From contig NZ_MIKA01000006.1 in the NCBI RefSeq assembly GCF_001730295.1, forward strand, positions 1 to 64,000: a stretch of DNA of 64,000 nucleotides, in the 5' to 3' direction. Source of the stretch: Enterococcus plantarum. GTDB taxonomy: Bacteria > Bacillota > Bacilli > Lactobacillales > Enterococcaceae. Of the stretch, positions 1-8,051 are shown piece after piece (the first letter of the stretch is position 1; each line of letters opens with the position of its first letter). The position numbers and the translations under genes were made by a program. Below the pieces are notes generated by a model, which saw nothing but the letters and a program-made list of their open reading frames with translations, ran no database searches and was not told the DNA's origin.

Positions 1-227
<227 letters not shown>

Positions 228-243
228 AAAAGGAGACAATCAA

Positions 244-1065
244 ATGAAAAAGATAGGAAAACTATTGGGGGTTTTCATAGTAAGTATGTTAGTAGTGGCA
301 GGATGTGGTAATGTTAATACTAAAAAAGAGGATACCTCAGTTGCTAAAAAGACACCAGAAGAGTTGACTTTGTATATTGTTCGTCATGGTAAAACAATGC
401 TAAATACAACCGATCGAGTTCAGGGCTGGTCAGATGCAGTTTTAACGAAAGCCGGTGAAGAAGTTGTAACAGCAGCAGGTGTTGGATTGAAAGCAGTCGA
501 TTTCCAAAATGCCTATAGTAGTGACAGTGGTCGTGCGATTCAAACGGCAAATCTAATCATAAAAGAAAATGAAAAATCATCCGACTTAAAAGTTATGACA
601 GATGAACGTTTAAGAGAATTCAACTTTGGCACATATGAAGGTGATTTGAATCACACTATGTGGCAAGATATAGCGGACGATCAAGGAGTAACGTTAGAAG
701 AATTTTTGAAAAATATGACGCCAGAATCGTTTGCCAATAGCGTAGCTAAATTAGATGCTAAAAATGTAGAAGAAGCTAAAGTCAATTGGCCAGCGGAGGA
801 CTATAAGACGATCACTACTAGACTTAAAGCGGGGATAGAGGATATCGTTGAAAAAGAAATGAAGAATGAAGGCTCAGGAAATATTTTGATTGCTTCGCAT
901 GGTTTAAGTATTTCTGCATTACTTGCTACCTTATTCGATGACTATAAAATACCCGAAGGTGGTTTAAAAAATGCAAGTGTCTGTACTGTGAAATACAAAG
1001 ATGGAAACTATACTTTAGAAAAAATCAATGACTTAAGTTATGTTGAAGCAGGTCAAAAAAAATAG
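244..1065 (+). CDS. Lipoprotein of the histidine phosphatase (phosphoglycerate mutase-like) superfamily
   Basis: A 273-residue exported phosphatase-like protein. Residues 1-21 form a lipoprotein signal peptide ending in the lipobox VVAGC, so the mature protein should be lipidated at Cys21 and held on the outer face of the membrane. The catalytic RHG motif appears as LYIVRHGKTMLN near residue 45, with the second catalytic histidine probably in IASHGLS near residue 220. These residues fit a phosphohistidine mechanism; the substrate cannot be read from sequence. The start follows AAAGGAGACAATCAA, a good ribosome binding site. It sits just behind the GH1 fragment and before a tyrosine-phosphatase gene. 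Confidence 0.85.
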   Translation: MKKIGKLLGVFIVSMLVVAGCGNVNTKKEDTSVAKKTPEELTLYIVRHGKTMLNTTDRVQGWSDAVLTKAGEEVVTAAGVGLKAVDFQNAYSSDSGRAIQTANLIIKENEKSSDLKVMTDERLREFNFGTYEGDLNHTMWQDIADDQGVTLEEFLKNMTPESFANSVAKLDAKNVEEAKVNWPAEDYKTITTRLKAGIEDIVEKEMKNEGSGNILIASHGLSISALLATLFDDYKIPEGGLKNASVCTVKYKDGNYTLEKINDLSYVEAGQKK

Positions 1066-1112
1066 AAGAACAGTTGAACAATAACTAGCTTGTTTAGTTC
1101 AATCTTATTCAG

Positions 1113-1152
1113 ACAAAATTCGATCAAAGAAACCATTTTGATCGAATTTTGT
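1113..1152 (+). terminator. Perfect 16-bp hairpin after the lipoprotein gene
   Basis: Arms 1113-1128 and 1137-1152 are exact reverse complements around an 8-nt loop. There is no long U-run after it; instead a TATAAT box starts two bases later, so the hairpin lies immediately upstream of the next promoter. It may act as a terminator, or as a structure affecting promoter use. Confidence 0.6.
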
Positions 1153-1159
1153 GTATAAT
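1151..1159 (+). promoter_or_regulatory. Extended -10 promoter for the tyrosine phosphatase gene
   Basis: A TG directly before TATAAT (1154-1159) gives an extended -10 element. No good -35 is visible because the hairpin occupies that region. The start codon at 1192 would leave a leader of roughly 25 nt. Confidence 0.5.
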
Positions 1160-1191
1160 AAGAACAAAAAGAAAGAAAAGGGATAAAAATT

Positions 1192-1950
1192 ATGGTGACT
1201 ATTACAAATTTTCGTGATATCGGTGGTATCCAAAATAAAGAAGGGAAACAAATTAAGAAGAACGTATTTTTAAGGTCAGGTGAGTTGTCTACATTATCGA
1301 AAGATGATGAGCAACGTTTGGAAACAAAATACCGTGTAGGTAAGATCATTGATTTAAGAAGTGAAGCTGAAGTCGAAGAGCGTCCGGATATGTCTATTCC
1401 AAAAGCAGAATATATCCATATTGATATTTTGGAAGATATTCAAGATGAAGGAGCATCAATTGAAGATTTTGTTAAAATCGGCTCCCCTGAGAAATCAGCT
1501 GCTTACATGGAAAAACTTTATGCTGATATTGCTCTGAATCAGACATCACAAAAGGGCTACAATAAATTTTTTGAACAAATCTTAACGTTACCAAAAGAAG
1601 AAAGTATTCTATTCCATTGTTTTGCGGGGAAAGATCGTACTGGGATTGCTGCACTGCTGGTATTAGAAACGCTTGACGTACCAAGAGAGGCTATTTACAC
1701 TGATTATTTATTAACTAATAATTTAAGAAAAAAAGAAAATGCAATGATTTTAGAACAAGCGAAAGAAGCCGATTTAGAAGGAGCGAATTTAGAAGCTTTA
1801 CATGTTGCTTTAAATGTAGATAGCAGTTATTTAGATAATTTTTATCAGACCGTTGAAAAGCAATACGGGGATGTTTCGACTTATTTAAAACAAGCAATTG
1901 GAATTGATAAAGTGACGAGAGAAGCATTCAATAACCGTTTTGTTGATTAA
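1192..1950 (+). CDS. Tyrosine/dual-specificity protein phosphatase (LipA/PtpA-like)
   Basis: A 252-residue cytoplasmic protein of the secreted-type tyrosine phosphatase family (Y_phosphatase3). The P-loop is clear: FHCFAGKDRTGIAALL near residue 142 matches the HCxxGKDRTG signature, where Cys is the nucleophile and Arg binds phosphate. The N-terminal NFRDIGGI and FLRSGEL segments are also typical. No signal peptide is seen. Listeria LipA and related enzymes act on phosphotyrosine and phosphoinositides; the substrate here is unknown. RBS GAAAGAAAAGGG precedes the ATG. The deaminase gene follows 27 bp later with no terminator between, so they probably share a transcript. Confidence 0.88.
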   Translation: MVTITNFRDIGGIQNKEGKQIKKNVFLRSGELSTLSKDDEQRLETKYRVGKIIDLRSEAEVEERPDMSIPKAEYIHIDILEDIQDEGASIEDFVKIGSPEKSAAYMEKLYADIALNQTSQKGYNKFFEQILTLPKEESILFHCFAGKDRTGIAALLVLETLDVPREAIYTDYLLTNNLRKKENAMILEQAKEADLEGANLEALHVALNVDSSYLDNFYQTVEKQYGDVSTYLKQAIGIDKVTREAFNNRFVD

Positions 1951-1977
1951 AGATTATTGAAAGAAGAGGGACTAGTT

Positions 1978-2460
1978 ATGATGAAAAGTCAGCATATTGA
2001 CCTATTGAATCGATGTATTGAAATTTCCCGTAATGCTCGCGAACATGGTAATACACCATTTGGGGCATTGCTTGCGGACAAAGATGGAATGATTCTTTTA
2101 GAACAGGAAAATATCGAAATCACTGAAAATATCTGTACGGGGCATGCAGAGACTACATTGGCAGCAAAAGCATCACAAAAATATAGCAAAGAATTTTTAT
2201 GGGAGTGTACATTGTACACTACTGCTGAACCATGTGCGATGTGCACTGGCACAATTTATTGGGGAAATATTGGTACAATTGTTTATGCAATGACTGAAAA
2301 ACGTTTGTTAGAACTAACGGGTGACAATGAGCAAAACCCAACGTTTGACTTACCTTCGCAAGAAATAGTGAATCATGGCCAAAAAAACATCCAAGTCATT
2401 GGCCCTTTTCCAGAAGTTGAACAAGCAGCAGCTGCTGTTCATCAAGGATACTGGAATTAA
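1978..2460 (+). CDS. Nucleoside/nucleobase deaminase (cytidine deaminase-like zinc fold)
   Basis: About 160 residues with both zinc motifs of the CDA superfamily: GHAETT (His ligand plus catalytic Glu) near residue 55, and TAEPCAMCTGTIYWGN (two Cys ligands) near residue 84. Length and motif spacing fit the guanine deaminase/TadA-like branch, so guanine or another purine is the likelier substrate, but this is not proven. An in-frame TTG exists at 1957, but the ribosome binding site AAGAAGAGGG lies after it, so ATG 1978 (or the adjacent ATG 1981) is the supported start. Probably cotranscribed with the phosphatase upstream. Confidence 0.85.
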   Translation: MMKSQHIDLLNRCIEISRNAREHGNTPFGALLADKDGMILLEQENIEITENICTGHAETTLAAKASQKYSKEFLWECTLYTTAEPCAMCTGTIYWGNIGTIVYAMTEKRLLELTGDNEQNPTFDLPSQEIVNHGQKNIQVIGPFPEVEQAAAAVHQGYWN

Positions 2461-2480
2461 AAATAGAAATCATTTATAGA

Positions 2481-2519
2481 AATGTGGGGCAAAACTTGGT
2501 TTTAGTGTTGCTCCACATT
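2481..2519 (+). terminator. 12-bp hairpin after the deaminase gene
   Basis: AATGTGGGGCAA (2481-2492) pairs with TTGCTCCACATT (2508-2519), with one G-U pair. No long U-run follows, but a second hairpin at 2529-2560 comes directly after. Confidence 0.5.
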
Positions 2520-2528
2520 CTAACGTTA

Positions 2529-2560
2529 GACAGTTTACCTAACTTGTTAGATAAACTGTC
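2529..2560 (+). terminator. Second hairpin of the same intergenic region
   Basis: GACAGTTTA-C-CTAAC pairs with GTTAG-A-TAAACTGTC around a short loop. It is followed by AGAATTTTC, a weak T-tract. Together with 2481-2519 it separates the deaminase from the cupin promoter. Confidence 0.55.
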
Positions 2561-2579
2561 AGAATTTTCAAAAATGTTA

Positions 2580-2608
2580 TTGACTTATTGAAAAGTAAAG
2601 GTAATAAT
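2580..2608 (+). promoter_or_regulatory. Promoter of the cupin/OppA-like operon
   Basis: TTGACT (2580-2585) and AATAAT (2603-2608) are separated by 17 bp, an ordinary sigma-A arrangement, about 42 bp upstream of the cupin ATG. Confidence 0.6.
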
Positions 2609-2650
2609 GAATAAAATTACATACAAAAGTATAGGGAGTTGCTGTAAAAT

Positions 2651-2968
2651 ATGATCATTAAACCATCACTACCTCAAGAAATGACAATTTTTTTCGATGC
2701 AGAAAATCAACCAAATGAAAAGGTTCAAATGGGTGTAGTTATCCTACAACCAGGAGAAAAAAGACCATTAGAAGGATTTGCTAGACATGACCAAGATGAA
2801 TATTCTTATGTTGTTTCGGGTGAAGCGCATACTATTTTAGAAGACGGCCAAGACTTGGTAGGAAAACCTGGCGATGCTCAGTTGATCGAGGCAGGAGAAG
2901 GGCATATCAATTATAACGACGGGGACCAAGCAGCAGTGGTTGTTTGGATGTTAGTAGAACGCGCATAA
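2651..2968 (+). CDS. Small single-domain cupin protein
   Basis: A 105-residue protein with one cupin (double-stranded beta-helix) domain. The conserved motif 1 region reads RHDQDEYSYVVSGEAHTILE and motif 2 reads KPGDAQLIEAGEGHINYN. In motif 1 the His and Glu fit metal ligands, and the His of EGHIN is the motif 2 ligand. Small cupins of this type bind a metal and a small ligand, but no reaction can be named. Promoter 2580-2608 precedes it, and the OppA-like lipoprotein gene starts 22 bp after its stop, so the two appear to be cotranscribed. Confidence 0.8.
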   Translation: MIIKPSLPQEMTIFFDAENQPNEKVQMGVVILQPGEKRPLEGFARHDQDEYSYVVSGEAHTILEDGQDLVGKPGDAQLIEAGEGHINYNDGDQAAVVVWMLVERA

Positions 2969-2990
2969 AACAAATATAAGGGAGAACGAT

Positions 2991-4628
2991 ATGAAAAAAG
3001 TAGTCAAATCAATTATTGGTCTAACGTTAATACTGACCATTATTTCGGGATGTTCTAGTGGTAAAGAAGCAAAACAAGCAAAGGAAACAGCACCGTTAAA
3101 CTTAATGTCACCTTCAGAATTAACGACCTTGGATACATCCGTTATGTTGGATTTTCCAGATGCAATTGTTCAAACCGCAGCATTTGAAGGGCTATATGCA
3201 CTAGATGACAAAGATCAATTAATTCCGGCAGCAGCAAAAGAAATGCCTGAAATTTCTCAAGACGGTAAGACGTATACGATTAAACTTAGAGAAAATGCTA
3301 AGTGGAGTAATGACGATCCCGTGACCGCAGCAGATTTTGAATATGCTTGGAAAAAAATGATCGATCCTAAAAATGGTTTCGTATACAGCTTCTTAGTTGC
3401 AGATACTATTTTAGATGCTGAAGAAATTTCAGCTGGCAAAAAGTCAGTGGATGAACTTGGTGTAAAAGCAATTGATGATCAAACGCTAGAAGTGAAACTA
3501 AAAGAAGCAAAACCTTACTTTACATCAGTTCTTGCTTTTCCAACATTTTTCCCTCAAAATCAAAAATTCGTTGAAAAAATGGGAACGGATTACGGAACAA
3601 CGAGTGAAAATGTTGTGTACAATGGTCCATTTACTATAGAAAACTGGAAACAAACCGATTTAAGCTGGGATCTCAAGAAAAATGAGAACTATTGGGATCA
3701 AGCAAATGTGAAATCAGATAAGATCCATTATGAGGTAGTCAAAGAAGCTTCAACAGCATTAAATCTTTTTGAAGATGGACAGCTGGATGTAGCAACAGTA
3801 ACTGGAGAATTAGCAAAACAAAACCAAAGTAATCCAAACTATCACTCTTATCCAACAGCAACTATGAACTATATCCGCTTAAACCAAAAGCGTAAAAACA
3901 AAGAGACACCGTTAAAAAATGAAAACTTAAGAAAAGCGTTAGCACTAGGAATCGATAAAGAAAATCTAGTGAATAATATTATTGCCGACGGATCAAAACC
4001 ATTGTACGGCGCCGTAACAGAAGGGTTCGTAAGTAACCCGAAAACAGGCGTAGATTTCCGAGAAGAAGCTGGTGATTTAATGACCTACAATAAAGAAGAA
4101 GCTTTGACCTATTGGGAACTAGCTAAGAAAGAATTAGGTGATAACATTACTTTAGATTTAATGGTAACAGATGATGGTTTTTATAAAAAAATGGGCGAAA
4201 GTCTTCAAGGTAGCTTAGAAAAACTACTACCTGGTTTAACTATCAACTTAACCGCATTACCAACTGAAACAGCATTGAATCTTAGTCGTGAAAGTGACTA
4301 TGATATGTTCTTGATTTACTGGACACCAGATTATCAAGACCCGATTTCGACACTAAACATGTTACGGACTGGAAATGATCGTAATTACTCAAATGCTAAA
4401 TATGATGCTTTGTTAAATGATGCATCACAAAAATACGCGACCGATATAGAAAAACGCTGGAAGACTTTGATTGCCGCTGAAAAAGAAGGAATTGAAGAGA
4501 CGGCAGGAATGATTATTATCAGCCAAAATCAGCAATCAGTTTTACAAAATGAACAGATTGAAGGGGTAAACTATCACACTTTTGCTGCACCATTAACATT
4601 AAAAAATATCTATAAAGAATCGAAATAA
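2991..4628 (+). CDS. Oligopeptide-binding lipoprotein (OppA family), orphan
   Basis: A 545-residue extracellular solute-binding protein of family 5. The signal peptide ends in the lipobox IISGC near residue 21, so it is membrane-anchored. Typical OppA-family segments are visible, including KWSNDDPVTAADFEYAWKKM near residue 105, YNGPFTIENWK near residue 205, and WTPDYQDPISTLNM near residue 445. It should bind peptides for import, but no permease or ATPase gene lies next to it, so it must use an Opp transporter encoded elsewhere. It is paralogous to 48959-50605. Enterococcal pheromone-binding proteins PrgZ and TraC belong to the same family; nothing here shows that role. RBS GGGAGAACGAT. Confidence 0.88.
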   Translation: MKKVVKSIIGLTLILTIISGCSSGKEAKQAKETAPLNLMSPSELTTLDTSVMLDFPDAIVQTAAFEGLYALDDKDQLIPAAAKEMPEISQDGKTYTIKLRENAKWSNDDPVTAADFEYAWKKMIDPKNGFVYSFLVADTILDAEEISAGKKSVDELGVKAIDDQTLEVKLKEAKPYFTSVLAFPTFFPQNQKFVEKMGTDYGTTSENVVYNGPFTIENWKQTDLSWDLKKNENYWDQANVKSDKIHYEVVKEASTALNLFEDGQLDVATVTGELAKQNQSNPNYHSYPTATMNYIRLNQKRKNKETPLKNENLRKALALGIDKENLVNNIIADGSKPLYGAVTEGFVSNPKTGVDFREEAGDLMTYNKEEALTYWELAKKELGDNITLDLMVTDDGFYKKMGESLQGSLEKLLPGLTINLTALPTETALNLSRESDYDMFLIYWTPDYQDPISTLNMLRTGNDRNYSNAKYDALLNDASQKYATDIEKRWKTLIAAEKEGIEETAGMIIISQNQQSVLQNEQIEGVNYHTFAAPLTLKNIYKESK

Positions 4629-4633
4629 CAGTC

Positions 4634-4712
4634 CAAAAAAAGGTATGGAACAAAAAAATCACTTTTGCATCATACACTAAATGCGAATAAATACTTCTGT
4701 CCTAGCCACTTT
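4634..4712 (-). repeat. Degenerate copy of the dispersed enterococcal-type repeat
   Basis: Read on the minus strand this stretch contains GGCTAGGACAGAAGT, then TTTATTCGCATTTAG and a pair of A/T-rich arms with AAAAGTGATTTTTT. The same order occurs in the repeats at 36655-36772 and 43129-43306, which carry GGGATAGAAG or GGGACAGAAG, the CCCACCGTTTATTCG core, and a terminal hairpin. The central block is deleted in this copy. Confidence 0.65.
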
Positions 4713-4800
4713 TAGTCTAAAAATTTGGTTCATTGTACGATAATTGAAGAAATGCTATCATAAAATCAAGTAGAAAGACAAAATAGTTTAGGAGTATAAC

Positions 4801-5241
4801 ATGGAACAACACCAAGCAACTGAGAATGAGTACAATCAGCTCGTTGAAATATGGGAAAGGTCGGTTAAACAAACCCATGATTTTCTAGACATTGAAGATT
4901 TTAAAACAATAAGGAAAGAACTACCGACCTATTTTCCTCATCTAGATGTATGTGTTTGGACAGAGGGAGACAAGATCATCGGCTTTTCTGGTGTGGATGG
5001 TAATAAATTAGAAATGCTTTTTTTAGATCCACTTCATATTGGAAAAGGATATGGCAAGCAAGTAATGACGAATTTACTTAAGATGAAGGACATTCAATTG
5101 ATTGATGTTAACGAACAGAATCAGTCTGCAAAAGCATTTTATCACGTAATGGGATTTGAGGAATATGCACGAAGTGAAGTGGATGATGCAGGCAGACCAT
5201 ATCCAATTTTACATTTACAAAGAAGTAATAAGGAAAAGTGA
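4801..5241 (+). CDS. GNAT-family N-acetyltransferase
   Basis: A 146-residue single-domain acetyltransferase. The acetyl-CoA binding motif A reads MLFLDPLHIGKGYGKQVM near residue 75, and the later NEQNQSAKAFYHVMGFEEY segment near residue 105 is the usual GNAT motif B. The tail DDAGRPYPILHLQRS fits the common YiaC/YjaB-like group, whose substrates are mostly unknown. RBS AGGAG lies 8 bp upstream of the ATG. Its last codons form one arm of the terminator at 5221-5265, so the end of the coding region and the terminator are the same DNA. Confidence 0.85.
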   Translation: MEQHQATENEYNQLVEIWERSVKQTHDFLDIEDFKTIRKELPTYFPHLDVCVWTEGDKIIGFSGVDGNKLEMLFLDPLHIGKGYGKQVMTNLLKMKDIQLIDVNEQNQSAKAFYHVMGFEEYARSEVDDAGRPYPILHLQRSNKEK

Positions 5242-5265
5242 CATTTTCCTTATTACTTCTTTCTA
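5221..5265 (+). terminator. Intrinsic terminator overlapping the end of the GNAT gene
   Basis: The arms 5221-5237 and 5244-5260 are a perfect 17-bp inverted repeat, and the TGA stop (5239-5241) lies in the 6-nt loop. A short T-rich tract follows. Confidence 0.8.
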
Positions 5266-5631
5266 TTTCACGAATGAAAGTCTAAAGAAGAGAGAAACTG
5301 TTCATTTAATGGTTAGATAAAATCTCTTCCTTTTGAGCAATATAGTTTAACCTCTACAGACTAATGTGTATAATCTAATGTAACGGCTTTTTTATCTAAT
5401 TTATAATAGATTAAAGTAACTAAAAGTATTCTTTTAGAAGAAACGATTAAAACTTTATTAATAATAAAATCAAAAAATAATAATGTTCAATTGATGTTGA
5501 ACTAAATTAAAATGACTCGATTTCCCTTGTAAACACTGGGTGATGGGCTTTTTTTTTATTTTAAAGTAGAAAAAAAATAGACAAAGGAATGAAAAAAATG
5601 ACAAAAAAATTTCATTTTAATAGCATATTAC

Positions 5632-5661
5632 TTGATATAAGAGCTCGAGAGATACTATAAT
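5632..5661 (+). promoter_or_regulatory. Promoter of the unrecognised gene at 5712
   Basis: TTGATA (5632-5637) and TATAAT (5656-5661) are separated by 18 bp. The remaining DNA between 5266 and 5631 is AT-rich and I see no convincing gene in it; a 23-codon reading frame at 5590 has no good ribosome binding site. Confidence 0.65.
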
Positions 5662-5711
5662 GGAGATAAGTCAGCGTTTTTAGCTGCTTAGTTATGGGAG
5701 GAGAGAGCATT

Positions 5712-6143
5712 ATGTATAGTTATACGGATATGATTTTGTCAGTAATGCAACGAGTTGAAGTCTACAATGAGATTTTTAATGCCATTTCTAAGGAAGTACA
5801 AGAGAACAGCTGTAGCCAAGCCATTAACAGAAGGGGTAAAGATACTTATTTATTTTGCCGCAGCAATGTTAACCGGTTCTTTGTAGAAGAAGCAAGTTTT
5901 AGAAAAGAATTAGTAATTTATGGCGAAAAAGAAGCAACCAAAATCCTGTTGGAGGGCTTAGATACTTATAAAGAAGGAATCTACTTTTGGCTAGAAGCAT
6001 TGAATGACAAATGTGAAGTAGTTGATGAAATCAAGTACACACGTGGATTAAACAGTACTAAAAGTTCGTTTAGATTGATCAATCAGGCTTGTAAGGAAGC
6101 ATGCGGTGGTATCCAAAGTGCGCATAGTGTTCATAAAATGTAG
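5712..6143 (+). CDS. Unrecognised 143-residue protein
   Basis: Not recognised. The start is taken at ATG 5712, since the ribosome binding site GGGAGGAGAG lies between an earlier in-frame ATG (5694) and this one. The protein is probably cytoplasmic, with no signal peptide or membrane segment. It looks alpha-helical (MYSYTDMILSVMQRVEVYNE at the N-terminus) and has five cysteines, three of which lie in SCSQ, LFCRS and DKCEV and two in QACKEACGG near the C-terminus. The C-terminal CKEAC pair could bind a metal or form a disulfide, but this is a guess. It has its own promoter, and a hairpin terminator lies 160 bp downstream. The gene stands alone between a GNAT gene and a decayed gene. Confidence 0.65.
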   Translation: MYSYTDMILSVMQRVEVYNEIFNAISKEVQENSCSQAINRRGKDTYLFCRSNVNRFFVEEASFRKELVIYGEKEATKILLEGLDTYKEGIYFWLEALNDKCEVVDEIKYTRGLNSTKSSFRLINQACKEACGGIQSAHSVHKM

Positions 6144-6300
6144 TGATGTTTAGTCAAAGAGAAAAAAATAACCGAATATAAGCAGATAATAAATATTTTG
6201 TAAAATTATTTTGTGAACTATCAAAAATTATAAGGATTAAAATAAACTATAGAGCTTTAATTGTTTAGCGTTTGAAATTTTTTTGATTATTTATTTGGAA

Positions 6301-6342
6301 AATCCCAAAACTAGTATACATCTAGTCTTGGGATTTTTTTAT
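6301..6342 (+). terminator. Intrinsic terminator
   Basis: AATCCCAAAACTAG (6301-6314) pairs with CTAGTCTTGGGATT (6322-6335) with one mismatch, followed by seven T. It is the likely end of the transcript from 5632. It also overlaps the 3' end of the decayed minus-strand gene. Confidence 0.75.
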
Positions 6343-6770
6343 TTCTATATTATCTTTAAGAACTTTATCGATTAAGGGATCTAATGCAGTCTCAATTCTA
6401 CGAGCATTCTCAAAATCTATATGTAAAAATACCGGTTGAAAAGAGTTCTTGCAATTAAGGTTGTTCCGGTTGCGTGTAATCCAATTAAAGAAATGGTCAT
6501 TTGAGGGAGGAACAAGGTTTTCGCCATAAGGCCCTAAAACAAGATAAGTTCACTTTGTTGTATACTCATCAAGTGTTCAAATTCCATAAAATCCATCGCT
6601 AATAAATTTCCTTTTTTTCACTAAAATGAGTTAGTAATCGTTCAATCGGTTTGTTTCTATTCCTTTTTTTTACCGTCCTAATGTTTACAACATAATGCTA
6701 GAGGAGATGAGTTGTCTTTTAGAAAGTGTTTCTACATCAATACTTTTATCAATAACTTTCCAAAAAAAAG
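6322..6770 (-). pseudogene. Decayed gene, several frameshifts, family not recognised
   Basis: On the minus strand the DNA still reads as protein once the frame is allowed to change. From 6770 downward it gives LFFWKVIDKSIDVETLSKRQ, a stop and shift, KPIERLLTHFSEKK, a shift, then GNLLAMDFMEFEHLMSIQQS up to ELIL. A last shift leads to LGPYGENLVPPSNDHFFNWI, later FLHIDFENARRIETALDPLI, ending at stop 6324-6322. The composition is protein-like and the last segment is open for about 70 codons. No start codon or full frame remains. Position beside a surface-protein cluster would suit an old regulator, but I cannot name the family. Confidence 0.6.
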
Positions 6771-7022
6771 TAGAAAAATTAATAAGAATCAATAGGTTAT
6801 TCACATAATTCTCAAAAATTTGTGTTATTTATCAAAAATATGATAAATAAAAGAACTAAATTATGTAGACTTGATAAATAAAATAGATTAAACTTATTTT
6901 AGTTTTGTAAGTATATCTTTAATATATCTTATTTATAACTTTTCGGATATAGAAAAGTATGTAATAAATTATAACGATCAGAGCAATTCATTTAATAACA
7001 AAATCGTAAAGGAGAATTCCGA

Positions 7023-7712
7023 ATGTACAACATAGGATTCGTTTTGGCTGGTAATACAGATGAACAAAAATACATAGATTCATTAAAAAGTATTCAATTG
7101 GACGTGCATCCAGTTAACAAAGATGAAGCTGCTGAAACTATAGGGAATTATGATGGAATCATCATCAATGAACAACAAGCACAAAATATTGGTATGATCT
7201 GTGAATTGATTATTCTATTGAAGAAAAAACAGGATACTTTTATATGGGTGATTTCAGAGAGAGAAAATAAAATGAATCACATTGTTTATTTACAGCTTGG
7301 TGCAGATGGAATAATAGACAATGAATGTGCTCCAGAAGAGTGTCAACTTATGATAACAAATGCTCTTAATAGATACAAAAATGTGCATCAAGTTAATGTA
7401 AAACGCACGGAAAAAGTGAGTAACGACTGTCAGTTCCAACTACGACCATGTAATTTTAGCGTTATATTAAATGGAATTGAAATCAATTTGACCAAACTTG
7501 AATTCAAAACAATTGAATTTTTACAAACACAGCAAGGCGTAGCTGTCTCTTATGAGGAAATTTACAAAAATGTTTGGGAAAACGATGGAAATGATAAACA
7601 ATACCGTGTATCGAATTTAATTTTTCATTTAAGACAAAAAATTGAAAAAGATGCGGCACATCCTGAATACATTAAAACTGTTCGTTCAAAAGGATATAAG
7701 CTATCGATGTAG
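7023..7712 (+). CDS. Winged-helix regulator with response-regulator-like N-terminus
   Basis: A 229-residue protein. Residues 1-125 look like a receiver fold, but the beta-3 strand reads YDGIIINEQ, so the phospho-acceptor aspartate normally found at its end is absent. Residues 140-229 are a typical OmpR/PhoB DNA-binding domain, with LTKLEFKTIEFLQTQQGVAV and YRVSNLIFHLRQKIE, ending in IKTVRSKGYKLSM. It is followed directly by the WxL surface cluster and is the likely transcription factor for it. Because the receiver looks unable to be phosphorylated, control is probably by amount, partner or ligand. RBS AAAGGAGAATTCCGA is strong. The 240 bp upstream are very AT-rich. Confidence 0.8.
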   Translation: MYNIGFVLAGNTDEQKYIDSLKSIQLDVHPVNKDEAAETIGNYDGIIINEQQAQNIGMICELIILLKKKQDTFIWVISERENKMNHIVYLQLGADGIIDNECAPEECQLMITNALNRYKNVHQVNVKRTEKVSNDCQFQLRPCNFSVILNGIEINLTKLEFKTIEFLQTQQGVAVSYEEIYKNVWENDGNDKQYRVSNLIFHLRQKIEKDAAHPEYIKTVRSKGYKLSM

Positions 7713-8051
7713 TGCTATTTACTGAATGAATTGAATCTGTCATGGCGGTTGATCGGATATGTATTACGACAATGACGGTGACAAAAGAATCAAGTGAAAT
7801 ATGTTTTCTCTTTTTCAAGCCAACTGTTGAAAACATAAACAAAAATAGAGAAAATCAGTGTGCTTTTTGTCGACATCCAGGTAGAGAACAGCCATTCTCT
7901 ATGGAGCGTTGAACAAAAGCGTAACACTAATTTTCCCCTGCATTGTGAATGTATCAAAAAATGGAACAATTGGCAAGAAAAATAGAAATAGATTGTGCGT
8001 TCTTCTAAGACAGACGTACAAAAAAATTGTTAAGGGAGGAGTTGAGAAGAT
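7713..8051 (+). other. Intergenic region between regulator and WxL cluster
   Basis: A 339-bp stretch without a gene. A 7-bp hairpin (7882-7888 with 7895-7901) lies in the middle but has no T-run. The ribosome binding site AAGGGAGGAG at 8031-8040 serves the next gene. I see no convincing -35/-10 pair, so the promoter may depend on an activator such as the protein at 7023-7712. Confidence 0.4.

Noticed and set aside
1957-1977. TTG start for the deaminase
   Set aside because: The only SD lies downstream of this codon, so translation should begin at 1978.
5590-5661. A 23-codon frame before the gene at 5712
   Set aside because: No convincing ribosome binding site, and it overlaps the promoter of the next gene.
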